Assembly (NCBI GenBank): GCA_023266335.1
Contig: JAHFQJ010000002.1
Coordinates: forward strand, 62,001-126,000
Length of the DNA: 64,000 bases
Direction: 5' to 3'
Origin: Burkholderiaceae bacterium
Lineage (GTDB): Bacteria; Pseudomonadota; Gammaproteobacteria; Burkholderiales; Burkholderiaceae
Each line of letters opens with the position of its first letter. Positions within the stretch are counted from its first letter, which is position 1. Below the pieces are notes generated by a model. The model did no database searches. It saw nothing but the letters and a program-made list of their open reading frames with translations, and was not told the origin of the DNA. Positions 27,358-36,233 of this stretch are shown here, in pieces. Both the position numbers and the translations under genes were made by a program.

Positions 27358-28473
27358 ATGGATAATTACAGCACTGATAAAATTTCATATGGGCGATTGC
27401 ATAATTTTTCAGCCGGACCAGCAGCTTTACCTAAAGAGGTGCTGGAGATAGCCCAGCGGGAACTGCTTAGTTTTAACGGCAGCGGAATTAGTATTATGGA
27501 AGTAAGTCATAGAGGAAAATTATTTGATAGAGTTCATACTGAAGCCTTAGAAAATTTTAGAACATTATTAAATATACCATCAGACTATGCTGTATTATTC
27601 ATGCAAGGCGGTGCAATTGCACAAAATTCGTTAATTCCTTTAAATTTATTAAGCAAAAATCAAAATGCCTGTTATGCTGTTACAGGAAGCTGGTCAAACA
27701 AAAGTGTCATTGAAGCTAAAAGATACGGAAACATAACTATAGCCTGCGAACAAAAACCTTACTTAAGTGTGCCTGATTTTAATACGTGGGATATTCCTCA
27801 ACATAGTGAATATTTACATATTTGTACTAATGAAACCATTGATGGTATTGAGTTTGTAGATTTAAGCGCCTTAAAAAGTAAATTAAATGGTAAATATATA
27901 ATATCAGATATGTCTAGCCATATTCTATCTAGACAAATTAATATTGACGATTATGGTGTAATTTATGCAGGCGCGCAAAAGAATATTGGTCCATCAGGTT
28001 TAACCATAGCAATAGTACGCAAAAACTTATTAAATCAAGCTATGCCAGCTTGTCCAATATCTTTAAATTGGAATAATGTTTATCAAAATAATTCAATGTA
28101 CAATACTCCGCCGACATTTGCAATTTATATAGCTGGTTTAGTTTTTAAATGGTTGTTAAATAAAGGTGCAGTTCAGACAATTGAAAAAGAAAATATAGCT
28201 AAATCACAAAAACTGTATACATGTATTGATAAATCTAGTTTATATAAAAATAATATTGATAAAAATTACCGTTCCCGCATGAATATACCATTTAAATTAA
28301 ATGATGAAAGTTTAAATCCACAGTTTTTAGAACAAGCTGAATTAAATAATCTTGTAGGACTAAAAGGTCATAAAAGTGTGGGCGGAATGCGTGCAAGTTT
28401 ATATAATGCTGTTTCTTTGGAAAGTGTAGAAAAATTAATTGATTTTATGCAGAAATTTGAAAATTCTAATTAA
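27358..28473 (+). CDS. serC: Phosphoserine aminotransferase
   Basis: 371 residues, full length. It is PLP-dependent and acts in serine and pyridoxal phosphate synthesis. LHNFSAGPAALPKEVLE, ISIMEVSHRGKLFD, VLFMQGGAIAQNSLIPLNL and the PLP-lysine region YAGAQKNIGPSG match SerC. It ends near GHKSVGGMRASLYNA. SerA and pheA, often adjacent in relatives, are not here. It starts 22 bases after the Tim44-like gene. Confidence 0.96.
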   Translation: MDNYSTDKISYGRLHNFSAGPAALPKEVLEIAQRELLSFNGSGISIMEVSHRGKLFDRVHTEALENFRTLLNIPSDYAVLFMQGGAIAQNSLIPLNLLSKNQNACYAVTGSWSNKSVIEAKRYGNITIACEQKPYLSVPDFNTWDIPQHSEYLHICTNETIDGIEFVDLSALKSKLNGKYIISDMSSHILSRQINIDDYGVIYAGAQKNIGPSGLTIAIVRKNLLNQAMPACPISLNWNNVYQNNSMYNTPPTFAIYIAGLVFKWLLNKGAVQTIEKENIAKSQKLYTCIDKSSLYKNNIDKNYRSRMNIPFKLNDESLNPQFLEQAELNNLVGLKGHKSVGGMRASLYNAVSLESVEKLIDFMQKFENSN

Positions 28474-28527
28474 TCAAAATATTAAGATGCTAAAATATGA
28501 AGCTAAAATTTACCATATTAAATTTAT

Positions 28528-29067
28528 ATGAAACATAATAATAAAATAAGAATTAAATTATTGGTAATGGTTTTAGCTATGTTTGCTTTTGGTTTTGCTT
28601 TAATTCCATTTTATAAAACAATTTGTGAAATTACAGGAATTAATATTTTAAGCCTTAGTGAACAAAACAATAATCAAAAAATCGACTTAAAAAACACTCA
28701 AATAGATAAATCAAGAAAAATCACAATAGAATTAGATACAAATGTACATGGCGGTTTTAAGTTTGAACCTCAAATAAGGCATTTAGATGTTTATCCAGGG
28801 GAAATTAAAACCGTAATATATACAGTTACTAATACTAATAATCAACTTATCACTGCTCAAGCTGTACCAAGTTATGCCCCCATGCAGGCTTCATTATATT
28901 TTAATAAATTAGAATGCTTTTGTTTTAAACAACAGGTTTTTAAGCCAAATGAAGTGCGCAATATGCCTGTCGTTTTTGTAATCAGCCCTAAACTGCCCAA
29001 AAATATAAGTACTATTACGCTATCGTATACATTTTTTAGTATTGCTGGTATTGGTCAAGGCAGTTAA
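28528..29067 (+). CDS. ctaG: Cytochrome c oxidase assembly protein Cox11/CtaG
   Basis: 179 residues. The N-terminal membrane anchor lies at about 10-30, followed by IPFYKTICEITGIN. The periplasmic beta domain has the copper-binding CFCF motif (ECFCFKQQVF) and YTVTNTNN. It delivers Cu to the CuB site of haem-copper oxidases. No oxidase subunit genes are in the window, so those must lie elsewhere. Cox15 and an SCO-like gene are 7-9 kb away, suggesting a broken-up cox cluster. Confidence 0.93.
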   Translation: MKHNNKIRIKLLVMVLAMFAFGFALIPFYKTICEITGINILSLSEQNNNQKIDLKNTQIDKSRKITIELDTNVHGGFKFEPQIRHLDVYPGEIKTVIYTVTNTNNQLITAQAVPSYAPMQASLYFNKLECFCFKQQVFKPNEVRNMPVVFVISPKLPKNISTITLSYTFFSIAGIGQGS

Positions 29068-29115
29068 AATTAAAAAAAGTACGAATCAATTTAGATAAAA
29101 CAAGTATATATTCAT

Positions 29116-29160
29116 CTCAATCGAATTTAGGACGAGGCGGAAGAAAAAATTATGGCAGAT
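29116..29160. repeat. Short dispersed repeat (GACGAGGCGG type), copy 1
   Basis: CTCAATCGAATTTAGGACGA, then GGCGGAAGAAAAAATTATGG. It resembles 55260-55310 (CTCAATTAGACTTGG...GGCGACGGCAGAG...AAATTATAATGCAG) and, more weakly, 22184-22212. All three lie at gene 3' ends. Similarity is imperfect and short, so the family is tentative. Confidence 0.35.
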
Positions 29161-29200
29161 AGTACACGTGGTATAGCAAGCATAAATTCAAATGAGTATA

Positions 29201-30499
29201 TTACAACTTATCAAATACTGACCCTTTATTTGGTACAAAAATTCTCTCATAAATTTTAACTAAATATCTATCTGTAGTGCCTGCTATATAATCACAAATT
29301 ATGCGTGGATCTTTATGTTCTGCATATTTGTTATAATCACTTATTGGTAATAAATCTTTAGGGTTAGAGATAATAGTATCAAATAATTTAATAATCATTT
29401 GCTGTCCCTTATAATTTAAACTTGTAACTTCAAACTTACAAATTTCATTATTCAAAATAAATTTTTTAATCAAATCTAATTGATTTTTAATATGAAGGGG
29501 TAAAACTGCTTGTAAATCTAGTAAATTATGTTCAAATTTTTCTTGCTTTATAACTTGCACTGAGCTAATAAAATGATGAACTAGCTGACCAATACATTGT
29601 TTGCGTTGGCGTTGCCCTAGAAATAAGTTATCAGTTAGTAATTGTATTTTATTTATGTCCATGCCTTTATCTCTATCAATTCCATATATTTGCGGATTAT
29701 CTAAATATATGCCAATTACTTGCTCATGCCACTTTGATTTATCAATAATTCCAAGCTGAATTGCATCTTCTAAATCATGCACTCCATACGCTATATCATC
29801 TGCTATTTCCATTATAGAGCAGTCAAAACTTTTATAAAGAGTTTTATTATTATGTATGCTGATAAATAATTTTTGATCTGCTAAACTAAATGGCTTTATT
29901 ATCCAATCTAAAATTTCAGGCGTATAAAAACAAAATTTATGCGGTTTAAAATGGCTAATATTTATATTGCTTTTGAACTCGCAGATTTTATCATCTTTTT
30001 TATCAACACTTGGATATTTAACTAAGCCTAGTAATGTTCTTCTAGTTAAATTAAAGCCGTCATTATCTGAATATTCACCCAATTTAGTACAAATTCTAAG
30101 AGTTTGTGCATTGCCTTCAAAGCTTTTGTTAGCATGTTTCAACATACAATAATTTAGAGCTGTCTCGCCGCTATGCCCAAAGGGCGGATGTCCAATATCA
30201 TGAGCTAAACTGATTGCATCAAGCAATTGAGGCGCAGGCATATATTCATGATATTTGCTATTGATATTGTTCTGGAGCAGCTGTTCTAAAATTCCATTAG
30301 AAATTTGTGCCGTTTCTAGTGAATGTGTTAAACGGTTGCGATAAAAATCACTTTCACCCAAGCCTAATATTTGTGTTTTGCCCTGCAGACGTCTAAATGA
30401 AGCTGAATGAATAATACGTGCTTTATCACGGCTATATTCTTGACGCTGGTGTTTATCTTGAATATCAATTGGTGTAATGCGTTCAAAAAATTCCTGCAT
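29201..30499 (-). CDS. dgt: Deoxyguanosinetriphosphate triphosphohydrolase-like HD protein
   Basis: 432 residues. HD-superfamily metal site: H59 (RLTHSLETAQI), H100-D101 in AHDIGHPPFGHSGE, and a later Asp in MEIADDIAYGVHDLEDAI. The N-terminal HSASFRRLQGKTQILG is typical of Dgt. It hydrolyses dNTPs, classically dGTP, to the nucleoside and triphosphate. It starts six bases after the SpoT/Rel gene, so the two nucleotide-hydrolysing HD enzymes are probably co-transcribed. Confidence 0.93.
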   Translation of the reverse strand: MQEFFERITPIDIQDKHQRQEYSRDKARIIHSASFRRLQGKTQILGLGESDFYRNRLTHSLETAQISNGILEQLLQNNINSKYHEYMPAPQLLDAISLAHDIGHPPFGHSGETALNYCMLKHANKSFEGNAQTLRICTKLGEYSDNDGFNLTRRTLLGLVKYPSVDKKDDKICEFKSNINISHFKPHKFCFYTPEILDWIIKPFSLADQKLFISIHNNKTLYKSFDCSIMEIADDIAYGVHDLEDAIQLGIIDKSKWHEQVIGIYLDNPQIYGIDRDKGMDINKIQLLTDNLFLGQRQRKQCIGQLVHHFISSVQVIKQEKFEHNLLDLQAVLPLHIKNQLDLIKKFILNNEICKFEVTSLNYKGQQMIIKLFDTIISNPKDLLPISDYNKYAEHKDPRIICDYIAGTTDRYLVKIYERIFVPNKGSVFDKL

Positions 30500-30505
30500 A
30501 ATTGA

Positions 30506-32209
30506 TTAACCAGAAGAATTTAAATTACTGGAATTAGCTGATATATTTAAAAAATGCTGTATAGCAATTTTTGCCCTGCTGGTTTTAACTATTTTTAACC
30601 ATTCCGGTTTTGGTTTCGTATTTGGATTCGTTTTAACTCGAATTAAATCTCCATTTCTAAGCATTTGATTTAATTTTGAGCGTACTCCATTTATTTCAAT
30701 ATATTGGGTGGTGCTGCCTGTTGTATAAGAAATATGATAGGCAAAATCTAGTGCAGTTGAATGTCTTGGTATTAAAACTGGGCTGCCGTTTTCGTCAAAG
30801 ACTACAATTTCATCGCTGGATAAATCTATTTTACTATAATATAAAAGCTCTTTAAAATTTGAGGCTTTGCTTCTTAATTCCTGTAGTGAATTTAGTAAAT
30901 AATGCGGGATATTGTCATATATGTAATTATCCATAGCCTGTGTTTGAGTGTTTTCATAATCTTCTATTTCTTCTTCAAAAAATGCTGTAACTCCAGATTG
31001 AGCGATTTTATGCATTCTTCTTGTTCTAATCTGTATGTTGATTATTCTACCGCTATTATCTATTAAAGTGGTATGCAGCCCGCTATAGCCATTACTTTTT
31101 GGTAAAGCAATATAGTCTTTAAATTTTCCCGGTTTTGGCTTAAACATACTGTGCAGTATTCCAATTACCGTATAACAATCTAACTTATTCCCAACAATAA
31201 TTTCAAAACTTAATAAATCTTGTATATCTCTAAATCTTGCATTTCTATAATGCTGTTTTCTTTTTTTTAATTTGCTGTATATTATATGCGGAGTTTTTAT
31301 ATGACCTTTACATTCTCCAAATATATTATTTCGAGTTAAATTATCATTAATACTATGGCAAATTTCATCAATAAAATTATTGGCTAATATAATCTGACTT
31401 TCCAAAGCTCTCTCAATAATTTTATAACGCCACGGGCTGTAGTATAAAAAGCTTAAATCTTGTAATTCATTGTATGCTTCATGCAGCCCAAGCAGTCTTG
31501 CAAATGGTGCGTATATTTCTTGAGTCTCTTTAGCAATTACCTTTTGCTTGCTTGGAAGCATATAGCCTAAGGTCCGCATATTATGCAATCTATCCGCTAT
31601 TTTAACTAGTAATACTTTATGGTCTTTGACTGTGCTTGAAAGCAGACGCTCAAAGTTTGCAGCACGTTCATCTTCTTTACTGTTAAATTCTATATGCGTT
31701 AACTTAGTTAAACCTTCAACTAACTCTGCAATATGAATACCAAAATCTGCAATTAATTCATTCTTTGTAATGCCTTGATCTTCCATTACGTCGTGTAATA
31801 GGGCTGCGCATATAGCAAATTTTCCTAATTTCCATGAAGTGCATATTTCTGCCACTGCTAAAGGGTGTGTAATATATGGCTCTCCGCTTTGCCTATATTG
31901 ACCTAAATGAACTCTATCCGCAAAATAAAATGCTTTCTTTATTAGATTTATATCTTCATTAGCAAATCCCTGTAAACTATTTAAAAACGGGTTAATATCT
32001 ATGTTTTGTTTTTTTCTTGGAAGTTCAGGGTGGTAAGTAGGACCAAAGAAATGCATTGCCGTTTTGGCAAGAACTTTGCTTATGAAAGAGACGGAATGTG
32101 CCATATTTATGCTATGTTTATTTTCATCATCTGATGAATTGGTATAATGAATATATTTATCTTTTACCATATTTTTTATAAACAGTTTACTTAAATTTAA
32201 TATTTGCAA
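30506..32209 (-). CDS. spoT: SpoT/Rel-family ppGpp enzyme, hydrolase intact, synthetase probably impaired
   Basis: 567 residues against the usual ~700-750. Domains: HD hydrolase (about 95-215), RelA/SpoT synthetase (about 300-415), and TGS (about 470-530). The C-terminal helical/ZFD/ACT parts are missing. Hydrolase residues are all present: R106, H115, HD 139-140, ED 143-144, D206 and N210. In the synthetase D331 is kept, but the motif normally (V/I)E(V/I)QIRT reads INIQIRT, putting Asn (N391) at the essential Glu. The FR that usually follows the catalytic-Asp helix is FE here. A ppGpp hydrolase with weak or no synthesis is the likely state. The exact N-terminus is uncertain. Confidence 0.88.
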   Translation of the reverse strand: MQILNLSKLFIKNMVKDKYIHYTNSSDDENKHSINMAHSVSFISKVLAKTAMHFFGPTYHPELPRKKQNIDINPFLNSLQGFANEDINLIKKAFYFADRVHLGQYRQSGEPYITHPLAVAEICTSWKLGKFAICAALLHDVMEDQGITKNELIADFGIHIAELVEGLTKLTHIEFNSKEDERAANFERLLSSTVKDHKVLLVKIADRLHNMRTLGYMLPSKQKVIAKETQEIYAPFARLLGLHEAYNELQDLSFLYYSPWRYKIIERALESQIILANNFIDEICHSINDNLTRNNIFGECKGHIKTPHIIYSKLKKRKQHYRNARFRDIQDLLSFEIIVGNKLDCYTVIGILHSMFKPKPGKFKDYIALPKSNGYSGLHTTLIDNSGRIINIQIRTRRMHKIAQSGVTAFFEEEIEDYENTQTQAMDNYIYDNIPHYLLNSLQELRSKASNFKELLYYSKIDLSSDEIVVFDENGSPVLIPRHSTALDFAYHISYTTGSTTQYIEINGVRSKLNQMLRNGDLIRVKTNPNTKPKPEWLKIVKTSRAKIAIQHFLNISANSSNLNSSG

Positions 32210-32345
32210 ATACTAGATAATTAAATCTAAAAATACAAATATATTTCTACTAGTAAATTATTACCTAAAATAATTTAATAAATAAAAATATTATTTTAAT
32301 TAGCTTTAATGTACTTGTATTTTTATTATAGAGAGATATGTAATT

Positions 32346-33332
32346 TTATGCTAGTAATAATTTACCAGCTTGGTTAAAAAACTCTATTATATCTTGATAA
32401 TTCTGAATTTTTTTTAATAAAACACTATTACTAAAGTGCTGTCTCCACAAACGGCTATTTTTTTGTCCATGATATAAGCCTAAAATATGCTTAATAATAG
32501 CTCCAATATAAACGCCTTTTTTAAATTGCTCTACACTATAATCACAAAGCTTTTCGATGATTTCATCTTTTAAAATAATTCTATCATTATAAATATAATT
32601 ATCAATTTCATTTAATATATATGGAGTATGATATGCACTTCTTCCTAACATGACAGCATCTGCATTTTTTAAATGAATTAGTATATCCGGTATATTGTTT
32701 ATACCTCCATTTACTGTTATATGTGCTTGCGGAAAATCTGCTTTAAGGCGATAAACATAATCATATTTTAAAGGAGGAATTTCTCTATTTTGTTTTGGAC
32801 TTAATCCTTTTAAAACTGCATTTCTTGCATGAACAATAAATTTTCTGCATCCGGATTCATGTAATTCATTCACAAAATCATATAAAAATTCATAATCGTT
32901 TATATCATCTATGCCAATTCTATGCTTTATGCTGACTTCCAGACCGCTTTGCTTCATAGCTGTAAAACATTGTCCAACTAATTTTGCTTCACGCATTAAA
33001 CATGCTCCAAAAGAACCTTTTTGAACTCTTTCAGACGGGCAGCCGCAATTTAAATTTATTTCATCATAATTATATTGTTTAGCAATTTTTGCACAATGCT
33101 CTAAATCACGAGGTTCACTTCCTCCAACTTGTAAAACTAAAGGGTGTTCTTCCTCATTATACGTTAGATGCTTGGCTGTATCGCCATGAATGATAGCTCC
33201 TGTTGTTATCATTTCTGTGTACAGAACAGCATTTGGCGAGAGTAACCTATGAAAAAATCTGCAATGCCTATCTGTCCAATCCAGCATTGGTGCAACATAA
33301 ATTTTTTTTTGCTTAAAATTATCATTTATCAT
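32346..33332 (-). CDS. dusA: tRNA-dihydrouridine(20/20a) synthase DusA
   Basis: 328 residues. It reduces U20/U20a in tRNA D-loops with FMN and NADPH. It begins with the FMN-binding barrel (YVAPMLDWTDRHCRFFHRLL), then TEMITTGAIIHGD. The catalytic Cys is C98 in GCPS, with KGSFGACLM after it. HARNAVLKGLSPKQNREIPPL is diagnostic of DusA rather than DusB/C. It starts about 18 bases after hscA and is probably in one transcript with it. Confidence 0.95.
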   Translation of the reverse strand: MINDNFKQKKIYVAPMLDWTDRHCRFFHRLLSPNAVLYTEMITTGAIIHGDTAKHLTYNEEEHPLVLQVGGSEPRDLEHCAKIAKQYNYDEINLNCGCPSERVQKGSFGACLMREAKLVGQCFTAMKQSGLEVSIKHRIGIDDINDYEFLYDFVNELHESGCRKFIVHARNAVLKGLSPKQNREIPPLKYDYVYRLKADFPQAHITVNGGINNIPDILIHLKNADAVMLGRSAYHTPYILNEIDNYIYNDRIILKDEIIEKLCDYSVEQFKKGVYIGAIIKHILGLYHGQKNSRLWRQHFSNSVLLKKIQNYQDIIEFFNQAGKLLLA

Positions 33333-33350
33333 TTATATTTTGTGAATTTC

Positions 33351-35228
33351 TTATAATGTATTAATATCTTTACCTGCAATTGCCTGCATAATTGCCTTAT
33401 TCATACGAATATCTGCAAAAAATTGTGTAGCATTTGAAAATTTCTCATTGGCTTTTTTTAAAAAATCACTGTCATTACTTTGTTTAGTTTGTTCTATACT
33501 TAGCTTTAATTGTTGAATATGCTGATTAAGTAATAAAATTTCCTCATTCTTAAGCAAGCTGGCATCTTTTAACAACGCTTGTTCACAAGCATAAATTAAT
33601 TGATTAGCATTTACTTCTTCTTCTATTAACAGTCGGTGTTCAATATCCATTTGTGCATTTACAAAACTTTGTTTTAGCATATCTAAAATTTGCTCTTCAG
33701 TTAAACCGTAACTTGGCTCAATTTCTATTTGAGTATTTCTCCCGCTTATTTGCTCATTTGCACTTATGGTTAACATGCCGCTTGCATCAATGCTAAAAGT
33801 AATTCTTACTTTTGCCATGCCCGCAGTCATTGGCGGAATATCTTGTAAAATTATAGAGGCAAGAGAGCGGCAATCAGCAGCTTTTTCTCTTTCACCCTGT
33901 ACAATATGCAGTTTCATCGCGGTTTGTCCATCTGCATAAGTAGTAAATTCTTGAGCTTTTGCAATTGGAATAGTGCTGTTTCTTTCTATAATTTTTTCAG
34001 CTAAGCCGCCCATAGTTTCAATCCCTAAAGATAAAGGAACAACATCTAATAGCAGCCATTCATCACTGCCTTTAGTTAAAGCATGAGCTTGACGTGCAGC
34101 TCCAAGTGCAACTACTTCATCCGGATTTAAATTTGTAAGAATTTTATGAGGTAAAATATTATTTAAAGCATTTTGAACACAAGGCATTCGCGTAGAACCG
34201 CCCACTAAAACAATACCGTTTAATTCTTCTGCGTCAATTTTTGCATCTTTTAATGCAGAGTTTAATAAATCAATGGTTTTTTGAATTAAAGCTTGGCTAA
34301 GCTGTGCAAATTCATCTTGATTAATTATAAAATTATAGCTTATATGATTGATTTCAACATCAAGCTTAACTTCATAAACATAAGTTAGATTATGTTTGAT
34401 ATTTTTTGCAGTATTTTTTAAATTATGAAACTCTAAATTACTGATATTTTTTACGCCAATATTAAGTTTATTCAAAATATATTCAGCAATAATTTCATCA
34501 AAGTCATCTCCGCCCAGTGCAGTATTGCCGGCAGTTGCTACAACCTCAAAAACGTCTTCCTGCACATTTAAAATCGATATGTCAAATGTTCCGCCGCCTA
34601 AATCATAGACCGCAAAATAACCTTGGCTGTTGTTATCTAACCCATAAGCTAGTGCAGCTGCAGTCGGTTCATTAATTAAGCGTAAAACTTCTAAGCCGGC
34701 TAATCTAGCTGCATCTTTGGTTGCTTGTCTTTGTGCATCGTTAAAATATGCTGGAACTGTAATAACAGCCCCTATCAATTTACCTGTCATTGTTTTTTCA
34801 GCAATATTTTTTAAATATGATAAAACATGAGCAGACAATTGAATTGGATTAATAACAGTATTATTTTGAGTTTTAAAGTTTATCGTATGATTTGAGTTTT
34901 TATCAATAATATATTTTAAATTTTCATTTTCAAAATCTTGAATATTTTTACCCATGAAACGCTTAAATGATGTAAAAACATACTGTGATTTATCTATATT
35001 TTTAGATTCTAAAATATTAATTGCCTCGTTGCCAACAATAATTTTATCCTTATCAATATATACAGCCGATGGAATTAAATTGTGATTATTTTCATCAGTT
35101 AAAATATCTGCCGCGCCATTTCTTATACAAGATACTAATGAATGCGTAGTGCCAAGGTCTATGCCTATAGCGTAAGTTTTTTCATGCGGATTAGCAGATT
35201 GATTTGGTTCAGAGATTTCAAATAACAT
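33351..35228 (-). CDS. hscA: Fe-S cluster assembly chaperone HscA
   Basis: 625 residues, an Hsp70 specialised for IscU. ATPase-domain loops: [30 protein letters not shown] and [12 protein letters not shown]. The substrate domain ([16 protein letters not shown] onward) is followed by a lid without the DnaK tail. The N-terminal extension before the ATPase and the HscA-like NLIPSAVYI support HscA over DnaK. It releases clusters from IscU by binding the LPPVK motif, which is present in the IscU at 44.8 kb. Here hscA is 9.5 kb from the isc operon and its co-chaperone hscB is not in the window. Confidence 0.93.
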   Translation of the reverse strand: MLFEISEPNQSANPHEKTYAIGIDLGTTHSLVSCIRNGAADILTDENNHNLIPSAVYIDKDKIIVGNEAINILESKNIDKSQYVFTSFKRFMGKNIQDFENENLKYIIDKNSNHTINFKTQNNTVINPIQLSAHVLSYLKNIAEKTMTGKLIGAVITVPAYFNDAQRQATKDAARLAGLEVLRLINEPTAAALAYGLDNNSQGYFAVYDLGGGTFDISILNVQEDVFEVVATAGNTALGGDDFDEIIAEYILNKLNIGVKNISNLEFHNLKNTAKNIKHNLTYVYEVKLDVEINHISYNFIINQDEFAQLSQALIQKTIDLLNSALKDAKIDAEELNGIVLVGGSTRMPCVQNALNNILPHKILTNLNPDEVVALGAARQAHALTKGSDEWLLLDVVPLSLGIETMGGLAEKIIERNSTIPIAKAQEFTTYADGQTAMKLHIVQGEREKAADCRSLASIILQDIPPMTAGMAKVRITFSIDASGMLTISANEQISGRNTQIEIEPSYGLTEEQILDMLKQSFVNAQMDIEHRLLIEEEVNANQLIYACEQALLKDASLLKNEEILLLNQHIQQLKLSIEQTKQSNDSDFLKKANEKFSNATQFFADIRMNKAIMQAIAGKDINTL

Positions 35229-35328
35229 TAGCTTAATTTGTCAAAATATAGATAGGATATTATAATACATATTATCAATATTTAGTCATTTTGATGCTTA
35301 GCAATTTTTACTCTAATTAAATAAAAAA

Positions 35329-35931
35329 ATGAAAAACAACCCCAAAACTACCATGCTTATTATGCTTTTAATGTGCTTAACGCCAGTTATAGCAAGTTAT
35401 GCAGCATATTATTTTTTTAAACCTTCTGCAAAAAACAATCACGGAACTTTAGTTACTCCGCAAAAAGATATTCCTATTATTTCAACTGTAAAAATGGAAA
35501 ATACAATTTTATCTGTGAATAATCTGCAGGAATTAAAGGGCAAATGGCTTTTTATTATTGCTAATAGTGCAGAATGTGATGAAGCATGTGCAAAACGTTT
35601 ATATATTATCCGTCAATTGAGAAACAGCCAAGGCAAAGAAGCCAACCGTATTGTGCCTGTGTGGCTAATTACAGATGATAAGCAAGTTAATCCGGTTATT
35701 ACAAGGGCGTACAACGATTATTTAGCTGCTGTAAAATTCGTCAGAATTGATAAGCAAAGTTTAAATTCTTTAGAAAATTGGCTGTATGTATCAAGTAATC
35801 ATGATTATAAAAATAATATTTATATTGTTGATCCAAACCAGCATTTGATGATGTATTATTCAAAAGAACACGAACCTAAAGGCATGATAAAAGACATCAC
35901 TAAATTGTTAAAATGGTCTAGAATAGGGTAA
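35329..35931 (+). CDS. SCO-like thioredoxin-fold protein of a cytochrome oxidase cluster
   Basis: 200 residues. One membrane anchor (about 8-29) precedes a periplasmic thioredoxin-like domain with a C-x-x-x-C pair, C83 and C87 (AECDEACAKRL). LKGKWLFIIANS and IYIVDPNQHLMMYY fit the small SCO/thioredoxin proteins encoded next to cox15 in betaproteobacteria. A role in copper or disulfide handling for oxidase assembly is likely. The canonical distal SCO histidine is not obvious. Cox15 follows, but only after a DUF262 gene and repeats. Confidence 0.78.
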   Translation: MKNNPKTTMLIMLLMCLTPVIASYAAYYFFKPSAKNNHGTLVTPQKDIPIISTVKMENTILSVNNLQELKGKWLFIIANSAECDEACAKRLYIIRQLRNSQGKEANRIVPVWLITDDKQVNPVITRAYNDYLAAVKFVRIDKQSLNSLENWLYVSSNHDYKNNIYIVDPNQHLMMYYSKEHEPKGMIKDITKLLKWSRIG

Positions 35932-35974
35932 AAATACTGCAGGAATCTATGCTATTTTTACTTGAAAAACGAGC

Positions 35975-36025
35975 GTCGTACCTGCGAAAGCAGGTATTTT
36001 GGATTCCCGCATACTCGGGAATGAC
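35975..36025. repeat. REP-like palindromic element
   Basis: Two adjacent perfect hairpins: TACCTGC-GAAA-GCAGGTA, then ATTCCCG-catact-CGGGAAT. GTCGTACC and GGAATGAC at the outer ends are roughly inverted. This is the layout of REP/BIME-type or similar intergenic palindromes, and its GC content stands out against the surroundings. Only one copy is in the window. It sits in the 302-base gap before the DUF262 gene; the rest of that gap holds a stretch reading KLLIQSLTDINNILGNWLKE, probably gene debris. Confidence 0.7.
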
Positions 36026-36233
36026 CTCGGTTTGAAGTTAGATAATAATTCAGTTCATTTTTCAAATTACTTATTCAATCCTTGACTGATATTAATAATA
36101 TATTAGGCAACTGGCTTAAAGAACATAAAAATTAATAAAATACAACAAACTTCAAATATTATTATGCTATTCTTGCGTATTTAGATGTCGTCTTATAAAT
36201 TGATAGAGTACAAACAAGCATAATTCAAAATAT

